Shown here piece after piece: positions 29,770 to 38,727 of a stretch of DNA of 64,000 nucleotides (positions are counted from its first letter, which is position 1; each line of letters opens with the position of its first letter). Origin of the DNA: Balneola sp. MJW-20 (lineage in GTDB: Bacteria; Bacteroidota; Rhodothermia; Balneolales; Balneolaceae); contig NZ_JBFNXW010000001.1 in assembly GCF_040811775.1 (NCBI RefSeq), positions 1 to 64,000 of the forward strand. The letters run 5' to 3'. The notes beneath the pieces were generated by a model. That model made no database searches. It was not told where the DNA came from and worked only from the letters and a program-made list of their open reading frames with translations. Made by a program: the position numbers and the translations under genes.

Positions 29770-30525
29770 ATGACGAGATATATTTCAATACTTCTGGTTT
29801 CAGCGTTTTTGATTTGCCAACCGGCCTTAGCACAAGAGCTGAGTGATGGTGCAGATGTGATCCGGGCCATGCATGAACGCTATGCTGATTCATGGTATCC
29901 CTATCTGAAATTCAAGCAGAGAACCGTATTCTATGATATTAATTCGGGAGAGGTTGCTCGAGAGGAGACATGGTATGAGTCACTGAAGATCCCGGGACAT
30001 CTTGGGATACGTATCGGAGACCCAAACGGGGGAGACGGAATTTTATTCAAAGAAGGAACTCAGTACGGCTATGCCGAGGGTGAAATGGTGCAGGAAATAC
30101 CCAGGGCTCACGATCTATTAGTACTGGGTTTCGATGTATACCGTCAGGATCCGTCAAAAAGTATATCCGTACTGAAAGAGGTAGGTTACGACCTTAGTAA
30201 AATGTATGAAGATACCTGGCAGGGCAGAGAAGTGTATGTGATCGGGACTAATCTGCCGGATCCACGAATCCCGCAATTCTGGATTGACAAGGAAAGACTG
30301 GTCTTTGTACGCTCCGTGAAGGCAGGAAGGCAGAATACCCGGCAGGAAGTCCGGTTCAATAAATATGAAAGACTGGGAGGGGGATGGATCTCCCCGGAAG
30401 TAATATTCCTGGTCAACGATAAGAAAAGTTTACTGGAAGAATATTACGAGATACGCATCCCTGATAACGTGCCGGACGCCTTTTTTGATCCTGTGACCTT
30501 TATTCAGACTCCCTGGTCAAGATAG
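29770..30525 (+). CDS. Exported LolA-like outer-membrane lipoprotein-sorting protein
   Basis: A 251-residue protein with a clear signal peptide (TRYISILLVSAFLI, cleavage after ALAQ). The mature part starts GADVIRAMHERYADSWYPYLKFKQRTVFYD, which is the opening of LolA/LolB-fold proteins, and contains the WYESLKIPGHLGIRIG strand and the WIDKERLVFVRSV hairpin expected of that fold. It would act in the periplasm, binding lipoproteins or lipids; the exact cargo is unknown. It stands alone and its end overlaps the convergent YigZ gene by 9 bases. Confidence 0.75.
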   Translation: MTRYISILLVSAFLICQPALAQELSDGADVIRAMHERYADSWYPYLKFKQRTVFYDINSGEVAREETWYESLKIPGHLGIRIGDPNGGDGILFKEGTQYGYAEGEMVQEIPRAHDLLVLGFDVYRQDPSKSISVLKEVGYDLSKMYEDTWQGREVYVIGTNLPDPRIPQFWIDKERLVFVRSVKAGRQNTRQEVRFNKYERLGGGWISPEVIFLVNDKKSLLEEYYEIRIPDNVPDAFFDPVTFIQTPWSR

Positions 30526-31134
30526 AGTAAGGTGATCGGTTCCCTGATCTTCAAAAGAGATCCCCAGATGCTCCACGCTTTCCAGCTGCTGTATGAGTTT
30601 ATCGGATGCACGGTGATCACAAGCTACTTTCAGAGTTACCTTTTCCATGTAATCCTGATCAAGAATCCTAAGATCCTGATCTCCTATGATCTTTTGAATA
30701 ACTCTTTCTTCTGGATAGTCATATTCAATACTGAATAATCCCACCAGCACGATTTCTTTGAGTTGTGCATTATTTATGACCTGACCGGCTGCTCCACCAT
30801 AGGCTTCGATCAGTCCCGGCTTCCCTAGTTTTGTTCCTCCGTAATAACGGATCACAATGATCCCGCAGTTGATCATTTCTGAGGATCTCATGGCATTCAG
30901 TATGGGTAATCCGGCTGTTCCTGAAGGTTCTCCGTCATCGGAGGAGAATTCAGTCAGATGAAAAGGGTCGATCCTCCATCCATAGCAATGATGGGATGCG
31001 TTATAATGATCTTTTCTGACGGACTCCAGTTTTTCCTGAAAATCCTGTTCCTTTTCGCAGGGAAAGAGCAGCGCAATAAATTCTGACCCCTTCTCTTTAA
31101 AGGTAAATTCAGAGGACTGAGTTACGGTTTTCAA
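30517..31134 (-). CDS. YigZ/IMPACT family protein
   Basis: A 205-residue protein of the YigZ family, relatives of eukaryotic IMPACT. The N-terminal domain shows KEKGSEFIALLFPC, ASHHCYGWRID, SDDGEPSGTAGLPIL and VIRYYGGTKLGKPGLIEAYG, all family signatures. The start is a TTG at 31134 because no in-frame ATG or GTG precedes the conserved region. Precise function is not established in bacteria. It converges on, and overlaps by 9 bases, the LolA-like gene. Confidence 0.92.
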   Translation of the reverse strand: MKTVTQSSEFTFKEKGSEFIALLFPCEKEQDFQEKLESVRKDHYNASHHCYGWRIDPFHLTEFSSDDGEPSGTAGLPILNAMRSSEMINCGIIVIRYYGGTKLGKPGLIEAYGGAAGQVINNAQLKEIVLVGLFSIEYDYPEERVIQKIIGDQDLRILDQDYMEKVTLKVACDHRASDKLIQQLESVEHLGISFEDQGTDHLTLS

Positions 31135-31274
31135 GGCAATGGAATAGTTACTACTTTAAGAGCCAAGGTAACACTCCTCCATTTCCCTTGCACTGATGAA
31201 TATTTAGAGGGATTCTACCTTGTTATTAAAGTTGAAAAAAGCGATTTTTTCGGCGCTATTTAATGAATTCTGAT

Positions 31275-31292
31275 TTTCAAAAATTTTTGAAA
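31275..31292. promoter_or_regulatory. Perfect 18-base palindrome upstream of sdhC
   Basis: TTTCAAAAATTTTTGAAA at 31275-31292 is a perfect inverted repeat, 58 bases before the sdhC start. Its symmetry and place suggest an operator for a dimeric regulator. It is AT-rich and short, so a chance origin remains possible. Confidence 0.35.
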
Positions 31293-31350
31293 CTTAGAGA
31301 CAGCGGAAGCTGTTGAGCTAACAGAAATCAATCTAACACAGACCTCATTT

Positions 31351-32049
31351 ATGCCATCAATTATTAAAGCGCTCAGATCACAGGTAGGTCGTAAATTTAT
31401 GACGGCTATTACCGGTATCGGTTTAATGCTGTTCTTAGTTGGCCATCTTCTTGGTAACCTGACCATCTTCGGGGAGGCCTCGGCATTTAACGAATACACA
31501 AAAACCCTCGAAAGCCTAGGCCCGCTGCTATATGTCATTGAAGCAGGACTGGCTTTTTTCTTTTTGTACCACACCATCTTAGGTGTTTCCATCTGGCTGA
31601 AGAGAAGAAAGGCACGACCGGAAGGATATGAAGTATATCAAACCAAAGGTGGACCAAGTCACCAGTCGCTGGCATCCCGCTCTATGGTATACACCGGGAC
31701 CATTATTTTAATATTCCTGGTATTTCACATCATCAGCTTTAAATTCGGAGATACTTCAACGGTCATGATAGATGGTGAACCGGCAAGAGATCTTCGCGCA
31801 CTGGTTATAGAGAAATTTACACAGCCGTTATATGCATTTGGTTATACACTGGTTTTAAGTCTTGTGATCGTGCACTTATCTCACGGTTTCTGGAGTGCTT
31901 TTACCTCACTAGGTATGAAGCATGGCGAGTTTTCAGCTAAAATGCAGGTTGCTGCATATATCTTCGCGATCGTTCTGATGGCGGGATTCATATTCATTCC
32001 GCTGTACATCTTCATTACCGGCGGTGAAGGATCATTAATTGCTTATTAA
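31351..32049 (+). CDS. sdhC: Succinate dehydrogenase cytochrome b subunit
   Basis: A 232-residue membrane subunit of the single-polypeptide (type B) form, with five hydrophobic segments. Histidines suited to binding two hemes lie in VGHLLGNL, YHTILG, VFHIISFKFGD and VHLSHGFW. It anchors SdhAB and passes electrons to the quinone pool, here presumably menaquinone. No separate sdhD is present, as expected for this type. It is the first gene of the sdhCAB operon. Confidence 0.95.
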   Translation: MPSIIKALRSQVGRKFMTAITGIGLMLFLVGHLLGNLTIFGEASAFNEYTKTLESLGPLLYVIEAGLAFFFLYHTILGVSIWLKRRKARPEGYEVYQTKGGPSHQSLASRSMVYTGTIILIFLVFHIISFKFGDTSTVMIDGEPARDLRALVIEKFTQPLYAFGYTLVLSLVIVHLSHGFWSAFTSLGMKHGEFSAKMQVAAYIFAIVLMAGFIFIPLYIFITGGEGSLIAY

Positions 32050-32061
32050 GAGAAAGGGATC

Positions 32062-33984
32062 ATGAATTTAGACTCACACGTACCTTCGGGACCACTGGAA
32101 GAAAAGTGGGACAAGCATATAAAAGACATGAAGCTTGTCGCTCCGAACAACAAAAGAAAATATGAAATCATCGTAGTAGGTACCGGTCTTGCCGGTGGTG
32201 CAGCTGCGGCCAGTTTTGCTGAGTTAGGCTACAATGTACGAAGCTTCTGTATTCAGGATTCGGCCCGCCGGGCACACAGTATTGCTGCTCAGGGTGGAAT
32301 CAATGCTGCCAAAAATTATCCGAACGATGGTGATAGTATCTGGCGTCTGTTTTACGATACGATCAAAGGGGGGGATTACCGCTCACGTGAAGCAAATGTT
32401 TATCGTCTGGCACAGGTATCCAATGAGATCATTGACCAGGCTGTTGCACAGGGTGTTCCTTTTGCGCGCGAGTACGGAGGATTACTCGCTAACCGTTCAT
32501 TTGGTGGAGCACAGGTATCCAGAACATTTTATGCTAAAGGTCAGACCGGACAGCAGTTGCTGCTCGGAGCCTATCAGGCGATGATGCGTCAGGTTCATGC
32601 GGGTAAGATCAAATACCACCCACGCCACGAGATGCTGGATCTGGTTACGATCAACGGACAAGCCCGGGGAATCATTACCCGTGATCTTGTAAGCGGTAAG
32701 CTTAACCGCTGGGAAGCCGATGCCGTTGTTCTGGCCACAGGTGGATACGGAAACGTATTCTATCTTTCCACCAACGCAAAAAATTCAAATGTAACAGCTG
32801 CATGGAGAGCGCATAAGCGCGGAGCATTGTTTGCTAACCCATGTTATGTACAGATCCATCCAACTTGTATTCCTGTTTCAGGTGACTATCAGTCGAAATT
32901 AACGCTGATGAGTGAGTCACTACGGAATGACGGACGTGTATGGGTGCCGAGAAAGAAAGGAGATGATCGTCATCCGAACGATATCCCCGAAGATGAAAGA
33001 TATTATTATCTCGAAGAGCGTTACCCAAGCTTTGGTAACCTGGTGCCTCGTGACGTGGCATCCAGAAATGCAAAGCTGGTTTGTGATGATGGTATGGGAG
33101 TGGGAGAGACGGGACTTGCTGTCTATCTCGATTTCCGTGATGCCATCAAGAGGGATGGGCGAGATGCGATCGAAGCACGTTATGGTAACCTGTTCGAAAT
33201 GTATGAGAACATTGCCGGTGAAAACCCATACAAACAGCCAATGAAGATTTTCCCGGCTGTTCACTATACAATGGGTGGTCTTTGGGTAGATTATAACCTG
33301 CAGACCAATATCCCGGGACTTTTCGCAACCGGTGAGTCTAATTTCTCTGACCACGGAGCCAACCGACTGGGAGCCAGTGCACTGATGCAGGGTCTGTCTG
33401 ACGGTTATTTCGTAATCCCTTACACGATCGGTAACTATCTTGCAGATCAGGAGCCGGGTAAGAGGTATGGAACTGATCATGACGCTTTTGCGGAAGCTGA
33501 AAATGCCGCACAGGCCAAGATCGATAAGTTATTGAGTATCAAAGGTGATCGTACCATCATCGATTTCCACAGGACGCTCGGTAAGATCGTATGGGATCAG
33601 ATCGGTATTCAGAGATCAGAAGCCGGTCTCAAGAAAGCCATCGAAGATATCAGAAGTCTTCGTGAGGAATTCTGGCAGAACGTATATGTGCCGGGTGAGA
33701 ACGCCAATTACAACAAGTATCTCGAATTCGCAGGTCGCGTAGCTGATTTCTTTGAGCTGGCTGAGCTTATGGCTCAGGATGCTCTGGATCGTGACGAGTC
33801 TGCCGGATGCCACCTGAGAGAGGAACATCAGACCGAAGAGGGAGAAGCTCTCCGTAATGATAAAGATTACGCTTATGTAGCAGCCTGGGAGTACAAAGGC
33901 GTGAACGGCAAACTGGAGGAAGTGCTCCACAAAGAAAATTTAGAATTTGAATTCGTTGAACTAAAACAACGTAGTTACAAATAA
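32062..33984 (+). CDS. sdhA: Succinate dehydrogenase/fumarate reductase flavoprotein subunit
   Basis: A 640-residue FAD protein that oxidises succinate to fumarate. The dinucleotide motif is [20 protein letters not shown] near residue 35, the covalent-FAD histidine region is [19 protein letters not shown], and the active-site text [10 protein letters not shown] and [17 protein letters not shown] are intact. Length matches the type B subunit of Bacteroidota. It lies 12 bases after sdhC and 10 bases before sdhB. Confidence 0.97.
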   Translation: MNLDSHVPSGPLEEKWDKHIKDMKLVAPNNKRKYEIIVVGTGLAGGAAAASFAELGYNVRSFCIQDSARRAHSIAAQGGINAAKNYPNDGDSIWRLFYDTIKGGDYRSREANVYRLAQVSNEIIDQAVAQGVPFAREYGGLLANRSFGGAQVSRTFYAKGQTGQQLLLGAYQAMMRQVHAGKIKYHPRHEMLDLVTINGQARGIITRDLVSGKLNRWEADAVVLATGGYGNVFYLSTNAKNSNVTAAWRAHKRGALFANPCYVQIHPTCIPVSGDYQSKLTLMSESLRNDGRVWVPRKKGDDRHPNDIPEDERYYYLEERYPSFGNLVPRDVASRNAKLVCDDGMGVGETGLAVYLDFRDAIKRDGRDAIEARYGNLFEMYENIAGENPYKQPMKIFPAVHYTMGGLWVDYNLQTNIPGLFATGESNFSDHGANRLGASALMQGLSDGYFVIPYTIGNYLADQEPGKRYGTDHDAFAEAENAAQAKIDKLLSIKGDRTIIDFHRTLGKIVWDQIGIQRSEAGLKKAIEDIRSLREEFWQNVYVPGENANYNKYLEFAGRVADFFELAELMAQDALDRDESAGCHLREEHQTEEGEALRNDKDYAYVAAWEYKGVNGKLEEVLHKENLEFEFVELKQRSYK

Positions 33985-33994
33985 GGAAGGCAGA

Positions 33995-34750
33995 ATGAGT
34001 AAAGAAATGACCATCCATCTGAAGTACTGGAAGCAGGACGGACCCCATGCAAAAGGCCGTTTTGAAGAAAAGACGCTTGATAATGTTAACGAGCATATGT
34101 CTTTTCTTGAAATGCTTGATGTACTTAACGAAGAACTTATGCTGGAGGGTAAGGACCCTGTAGAATTCGATTACGATTGTCGCGAAGGGATCTGCGGGTC
34201 CTGCAACATCGTGATCGACGGACAGGCTCACGGGCCTAAGCAAAGAGTTGCATCCTGCCAGCTTCATATGAGAAATTACAGCGATGGTGACAAGATCACT
34301 ATCGAGCCGGCCAGATCTGCCGCATTTCCTGTGATCAAAGACCTTGTGGTAGACCGCAGTGCCTTTGACCGTATTATCGAAGCAGGAGGTTACGTATCGG
34401 TTAAGACCGGTTCTGCACCCGATGCAAACTCGATCCCGGTGGAGCAGGAAGCAGCAAACACTGCTTTTGATTATGCAACCTGTATTGGTTGTGGAGCCTG
34501 TGTGGCAGCATGTCCGAATTCATCTGCATCGTTGTTTACCGGTGCCAAGATCGCTCACCTGGATAAACTCCCTCAGGGACAGGTAGAAAGAGATATGCGT
34601 GTGGTAGCCATGGTGGAACAGATGGAAGAAGAAGGATTCGGGGATTGCTCTAATTTCGCCGAATGTGAAGCGGTTTGCCCGAAGGGTATCTCCATTTCAG
34701 CTATTGCTGATATGCGCCGTGATTACATGAAAGCGGTGATCAAGAGCTGA
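33995..34750 (+). CDS. sdhB: Succinate dehydrogenase iron-sulfur subunit
   Basis: A 251-residue electron-transfer subunit. The [2Fe-2S] cysteines are in CREGICGSC and ASCQLHM, and the [4Fe-4S] and [3Fe-4S] cysteines in CIGCGACVAACPN and CEAVCPKGIS, with the extra Cys in GDCSNF. All three clusters can be accounted for. It ends the sdhCAB operon, and a strong terminator follows. Confidence 0.97.
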   Translation: MSKEMTIHLKYWKQDGPHAKGRFEEKTLDNVNEHMSFLEMLDVLNEELMLEGKDPVEFDYDCREGICGSCNIVIDGQAHGPKQRVASCQLHMRNYSDGDKITIEPARSAAFPVIKDLVVDRSAFDRIIEAGGYVSVKTGSAPDANSIPVEQEAANTAFDYATCIGCGACVAACPNSSASLFTGAKIAHLDKLPQGQVERDMRVVAMVEQMEEEGFGDCSNFAECEAVCPKGISISAIADMRRDYMKAVIKS

Positions 34751-34774
34751 TCTGACAGCCGTTTAAGGAAATTA

Positions 34775-34806
34775 AGCCCTCTGGTGAAGACCGGAGGGCT
34801 TTTTTT
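34775..34806 (+). terminator. Rho-independent terminator of sdhCAB
   Basis: A ten-base-pair stem (34775-34784 with 34791-34800, one G-T pair) around a six-base loop is followed at once by a run of Ts ending at 34806. It sits 25 bases after the sdhB stop. Confidence 0.9.
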
Positions 34807-34826
34807 GTGTTTATAAATGAGCGTGC

Positions 34827-36080
34827 TCAAGCAATAAGCTCAAATACCTTTTCGATCTCGGCTTCGGTGTTAAATACATTTGGTGAAATGCGGATAGTAT
34901 TCAGATTATCAAATGGACGAAGCACGATCCCATGGTTAGTATATACCCGGGAGGCATAATCAGAGGCTGTTTCGCCCTTTATTTCTATCGCATATAAACT
35001 TCCACCCAGTTCCCAGTCACGGGGAGATCGCCATTTGGTATTTGGATGTGCATCAGCCAGTTCCAGTGCTTTGCTCCAGAGTGACTTCAGTTTATTTTGC
35101 TGTGCTTCGGTATCTATAGCTGCCTGGAAATCCAGTGAGTGACCCTGCGTGAGAACTTCAGGACGGTTTCGGGTACCGTAATCTTCGAACCGGCGTGCGG
35201 ACATCTCCCAGCGTTCCTGTCCCCAGGTGACCCACATAGGATGAATATCTTCCCAGATCCTTTCACTGAAATAGGCCAGACTGGTACCTTTTGGAGATTG
35301 GATCCATTTATGGGCACTGGTACCGATCACATCTATATCCAGATCTTTAACATCGATGGGGATCATTCCCATAGATTGAGCTGTATCCAGCGTAATATAT
35401 TTTACTCCTTTGCTGCGGGCCATAGCAGTGATCTCCTTAACCGGCTGGCGGACCCCAACAGTATTATCGATATGGGGCATAGCGATCACTTTGGTTCTCG
35501 GTGTAATATGCTGCTCATACATACCAACAATATCGGACTTGGTCATTAGTGAAAGATCATCCATCGGGAAATCAAAGGTGATCACTTTGTACCCTTTTTG
35601 CTCTGCATGAAAAGTAAAAGGAATACTGGCACCTGCATGGTTCAGATTACAGAAGAGGACCTCATCTCCTGGCCCTAGTGGTAAACCCGTAGCAAGAAGA
35701 TTAAAGACCTCTGTAGTGTTATGCACAAAGGAGATTTCATCGGAAGAGGCATTAAGATAATTTGCAGCTTTTATCCGGCATTCTTCATAAGCCTCATTCC
35801 ATGGATCACCCCACATATAGAGCCAGGGATTGGTCTCGCAGTTATCGAGGTACTCTCTTCGGGCCTGTTGAACGACTTTAGGAATGGTTCCTATAGAACC
35901 ATGATTTAGATAGATCACATCATCCGACAGGGAGTAATCTGATCTTGAAGGAATTCCTTCAAAAGTGATCTTATCAAGCAACGGTTTCATCTCAGCGGTC
36001 CATTTATTCATGATCATCAGCGGTGATAATGCAGCACCAGTTGCGATATGTTTCAGGAAATCTCTTCGGTCAGTAGTCAT
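34827..36080 (-). CDS. Class V aminotransferase-fold PLP enzyme with Tat signal
   Basis: A 417-residue PLP enzyme resembling isopenicillin N epimerase and cysteine desulfurase-like proteins. The N-terminus is a twin-arginine signal (DRRDFLKHIATGAALSP), so it is probably exported folded. Lys258 in SAHKWIQ should bind PLP and Asp232 in LDTAQS its ring nitrogen; NHGSIGTIP near residue 59 is typical of the subclass. The reaction is unknown. It lies 13 bases after a paralogue (36094-37239) that lacks the Tat signal. Confidence 0.88.
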   Translation of the reverse strand: MTTDRRDFLKHIATGAALSPLMIMNKWTAEMKPLLDKITFEGIPSRSDYSLSDDVIYLNHGSIGTIPKVVQQARREYLDNCETNPWLYMWGDPWNEAYEECRIKAANYLNASSDEISFVHNTTEVFNLLATGLPLGPGDEVLFCNLNHAGASIPFTFHAEQKGYKVITFDFPMDDLSLMTKSDIVGMYEQHITPRTKVIAMPHIDNTVGVRQPVKEITAMARSKGVKYITLDTAQSMGMIPIDVKDLDIDVIGTSAHKWIQSPKGTSLAYFSERIWEDIHPMWVTWGQERWEMSARRFEDYGTRNRPEVLTQGHSLDFQAAIDTEAQQNKLKSLWSKALELADAHPNTKWRSPRDWELGGSLYAIEIKGETASDYASRVYTNHGIVLRPFDNLNTIRISPNVFNTEAEIEKVFELIA

Positions 36081-36093
36081 AGTATTAGGATGT

Positions 36094-37239
36094 TTAGATT
36101 GTGCTGAGCAGATCAGCGAGTTTCATCATTTCATCTTCGGTGTTATATACATTAGGAGAAACACGGATCGAGTCTCCTCTGAAGGACACCGAAAAATTAT
36201 GTTCATTCAGCCGGGATTTTATTTTGTCCATAGAATGGTTTTCCCCCAGTCGTATACCAAATAGATGAGCAGCCCGGAATTCCGGATCTTCAATTCTGTA
36301 ACCGGCATTGGATAAGGTAATAACCGCCTTTTCAGTAATATCTCTGCAGTATTGCTGTATATTACTGACACCCCACGCATTCACTTGTTTCAAAGCCTCT
36401 ACCATCATAGGGACCAGGATGAAATTGCTGTGTTCTCCCACATCAAATCGTAAAGCTCCGGGCTGGTAGGCATCCTCATAATTTACGAGTCTGGAAAAAT
36501 CCTCACTGTTATGACGATTTATCCAGTTCTCTTCCACAGGGATTGCGTCATCAAAAGCAGGACCGTAATAAGCCAGGCCCATGCTATAGGGCCCCATCAG
36601 CCATTTATATCCGGCAGCGATCAGGGCATCCGGTTTCAGTTCATCCACATTGATCGGAAGTGCTCCGACCGATTGTGTCCCATCGATCACCAGCCAGGCA
36701 TTATGATTGAGAGTTTTTTCCCGTATAGCTTTCAGGTCGTATAGCGTACCGTCTGCCCAGTGGATATTACCGATAGCAACCATAGCTGTATACTCGTCGA
36801 TGGAATCCAGGATCCGGTTATTCCATTTTTTTCCGCGTTCTTTACCTTCCGGGGCTTTAAGATATTTGACCTCTGCACCGCATTCATCAGCTAAGCGTCG
36901 CCAGGGATATATATTACTGGGGAATTGTTCATCCACCACAATGATATTATCGCCTTTGGACAGGGCAAGATTCCGGGCCACATTAGCCATGCCATAGGAG
37001 ACAGATGGGATGATAGCAATTCGCTTTGGATCTGAAGCATTAACCATTTTAGCAAATTCCGAGCGCAGGATCTCAGATTCCCCGAAGAATATCTCAGGAC
37101 TTAGGGTCACCGGATTTCTTTTTCTTTTCACTCCTTCAATACCGGCTTCCTCAACAGATCTCAGCAAGGGTGACATATAAGCGCAATTGAGGTAAGTTAT
37201 CCCTGGATCGAGCTGAAAGAGGTTTTGCTGTGATTTCAT
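36094..37239 (-). CDS. Class V aminotransferase-fold PLP enzyme, cytoplasmic paralogue
   Basis: A 381-residue PLP enzyme of the same superfamily as its neighbour. The PLP lysine is Lys212 in AGYKWLMGP and Asp186 in VIDGTQS contacts the ring nitrogen. The ending SFRGDSIRVSPNVYNTEDE matches the neighbour's IRISPNVFNTEAE, which shows the two genes are duplicates that diverged. No signal peptide. It is the first gene of the pair. The substrate is unknown; a desulfurase, epimerase or lyase role is possible. Confidence 0.88.
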   Translation of the reverse strand: MKSQQNLFQLDPGITYLNCAYMSPLLRSVEEAGIEGVKRKRNPVTLSPEIFFGESEILRSEFAKMVNASDPKRIAIIPSVSYGMANVARNLALSKGDNIIVVDEQFPSNIYPWRRLADECGAEVKYLKAPEGKERGKKWNNRILDSIDEYTAMVAIGNIHWADGTLYDLKAIREKTLNHNAWLVIDGTQSVGALPINVDELKPDALIAAGYKWLMGPYSMGLAYYGPAFDDAIPVEENWINRHNSEDFSRLVNYEDAYQPGALRFDVGEHSNFILVPMMVEALKQVNAWGVSNIQQYCRDITEKAVITLSNAGYRIEDPEFRAAHLFGIRLGENHSMDKIKSRLNEHNFSVSFRGDSIRVSPNVYNTEDEMMKLADLLSTI

Positions 37240-37407
37240 GAACGAGAAAGCATTTTAGTTGATCATGGAATATGAGGAATGATCAGATACTCTGCATAGT
37301 AAAATTTTGTACCCAAAATGAAAGCATTCAGTCAAACAAAGGGACTCAAAAGGGCTTTTAAATTTACTGTGATTAATTATCTTTCGAACCCTAATTAAGC
37401 AGAAATC

Positions 37408-37881
37408 ATGGAGATCAGAAAAGCTGTACCGAAAGATCTGAAGCAGGTAAGGGCACTGAACAAACAGGCTGTACCTAATGTGAATGATATTGGGAATAAG
37501 GAACTGAAATACTTTCTGGACACGGCATCCTTGTTTCTTGTTGCGGAATCGGATGACGAGATCCTTGGGTTCATGATCCTCCTTGCTCCCGGACTTGACT
37601 ATGAGAGTCTCAATTATCGATTCTTTGCCGGAAATTATACGGACTTTCTGTATGTGGACCGGATAGTTGTAAAACCATCGGAACAAAGAAACGGAATCGG
37701 AAAGGCGCTATATAATGAGATCATTCATTTGAACCCGGGAAAAAAGATCACCTGTGAAGTAAATGTAGTTCCCTATAATGCTGCATCACTGGCCTTTCAT
37801 AAAGCCATGGGCTTCAAGGAAATAGCTCAGCAAGTCACGGAAAATGGAAAGAAAAAGGTATCTCTTCAGATCCGTAACTAA
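37408..37881 (+). CDS. GNAT family N-acetyltransferase
   Basis: A 157-residue single-domain acetyltransferase. It opens MEIRKAVPKDLKQVRALNKQ, the acetyl-CoA loop is VKPSEQRNGIGKALYNEI at about 91-108, and the final motif is AASLAFHKAMGFKEI. The acceptor amine cannot be predicted. It is a single gene divergent from the class V aminotransferase pair; a TATCTTTC box at 37378-37385 could be part of its promoter. Confidence 0.9.
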   Translation: MEIRKAVPKDLKQVRALNKQAVPNVNDIGNKELKYFLDTASLFLVAESDDEILGFMILLAPGLDYESLNYRFFAGNYTDFLYVDRIVVKPSEQRNGIGKALYNEIIHLNPGKKITCEVNVVPYNAASLAFHKAMGFKEIAQQVTENGKKKVSLQIRN

Positions 37882-37972
37882 AGTTTTTACATTAATTTAA
37901 CACGAGTAGAGGAACCATTTAAGTGAGTCTCGGATTGTACGGGTAACTACTTAACTAAATAAACTATTCGTC

Positions 37973-38509
37973 ATGAGAATCAATAAATTAATGAGCGCTT
38001 TAGGTGCTGCTGTTTTTGCACTTTTGCTCACTTTCAATGTACAAGCCCAGGACAAAAATATCGTTGAACTGGCTGTGGGTAATGATAACCTTTCAACTCT
38101 GGTAACTGCTGTAAAAGCAGGTGGATTAGTTGAAACCCTTCAGGGTGACGGTCCTTTCACCGTATTTGCACCAACTAATGCTGCTTTTGAAGCACTGCCA
38201 GAAGGTGTACTGGAAATGTTATTAAAGCCTGAAAACAAGGATAAATTGGTAGCAGTACTTACATACCACGTAGTACCTGCAAAAGTGATGTCAACTGACC
38301 TTGAAGACGGAATGGCTGCTCCTACTGTCGAAGGAAGCGAAGCTACCATCAGTCTTGAAATGGGTAAGGCAATGGTAGATAATGCAACTGTAGTTGCTGC
38401 AGATGTGGAAGCATCTAACGGTGTAGTTCATGTGATCGACAGCGTTATTCTTCCTCCAAGCATCCAGGCAGCACTGGCTGGTGAAGAAGAGAGCAATAGC
38501 GACTGGTAA
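37973..38509 (+). CDS. Secreted fasciclin (FAS1) domain protein
   Basis: A 178-residue protein with a signal peptide ([20 protein letters not shown], cleavage after VQAQ) and one FAS1 domain at about 32-165. The two family boxes are [15 protein letters not shown] and [14 protein letters not shown], with YHVVPAKV between. FAS1 domains mediate adhesion. It is a single gene followed by its own terminator. Confidence 0.93.
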   Translation: MRINKLMSALGAAVFALLLTFNVQAQDKNIVELAVGNDNLSTLVTAVKAGGLVETLQGDGPFTVFAPTNAAFEALPEGVLEMLLKPENKDKLVAVLTYHVVPAKVMSTDLEDGMAAPTVEGSEATISLEMGKAMVDNATVVAADVEASNGVVHVIDSVILPPSIQAALAGEEESNSDW

Positions 38510-38533
38510 TAAATCCAACGCTTATTGAAATTA

Positions 38534-38566
38534 AGGCTCCGGTCATCACGATCGGGGCCTTTTTTT
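38534..38566 (+). terminator. Rho-independent terminator of the fasciclin gene
   Basis: An eleven-base-pair stem with two G-T pairs (38534-38544 with 38550-38560), a five-base loop and six Ts. It lies 25 bases after the stop codon. Confidence 0.88.
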
Positions 38567-38727
38567 ATGCTCAATAAATTTTGGACAATTTAAAATTAAA
38601 GCTGAGGCTGACTGATGAAGTGCTTAGGGCGGCATTACAAAATTTCTCTGGACCTGTTAAGATCAATTTTTCATTTATAATCTATAATTTTAGACTGTGG
38701 GCTCTAGTATTTTATATCTTGGCTCTT

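Noticed and set aside
32920..33480. A 186-residue minus-strand frame opposite sdhA
   Set aside because: A shadow of the sdhA codons; no start signal or recognisable domain.
33767..34267. A 166-residue minus-strand frame across the sdhA-sdhB junction
   Set aside because: It sits antisense to two strongly supported genes, with no family likeness.
38581..38727. A 49-codon in-frame extension at the start of RecQ
   Set aside because: It begins just after a terminator, is AT-rich and unlike any RecQ; the ATG at 38728 gives the family N-terminus.
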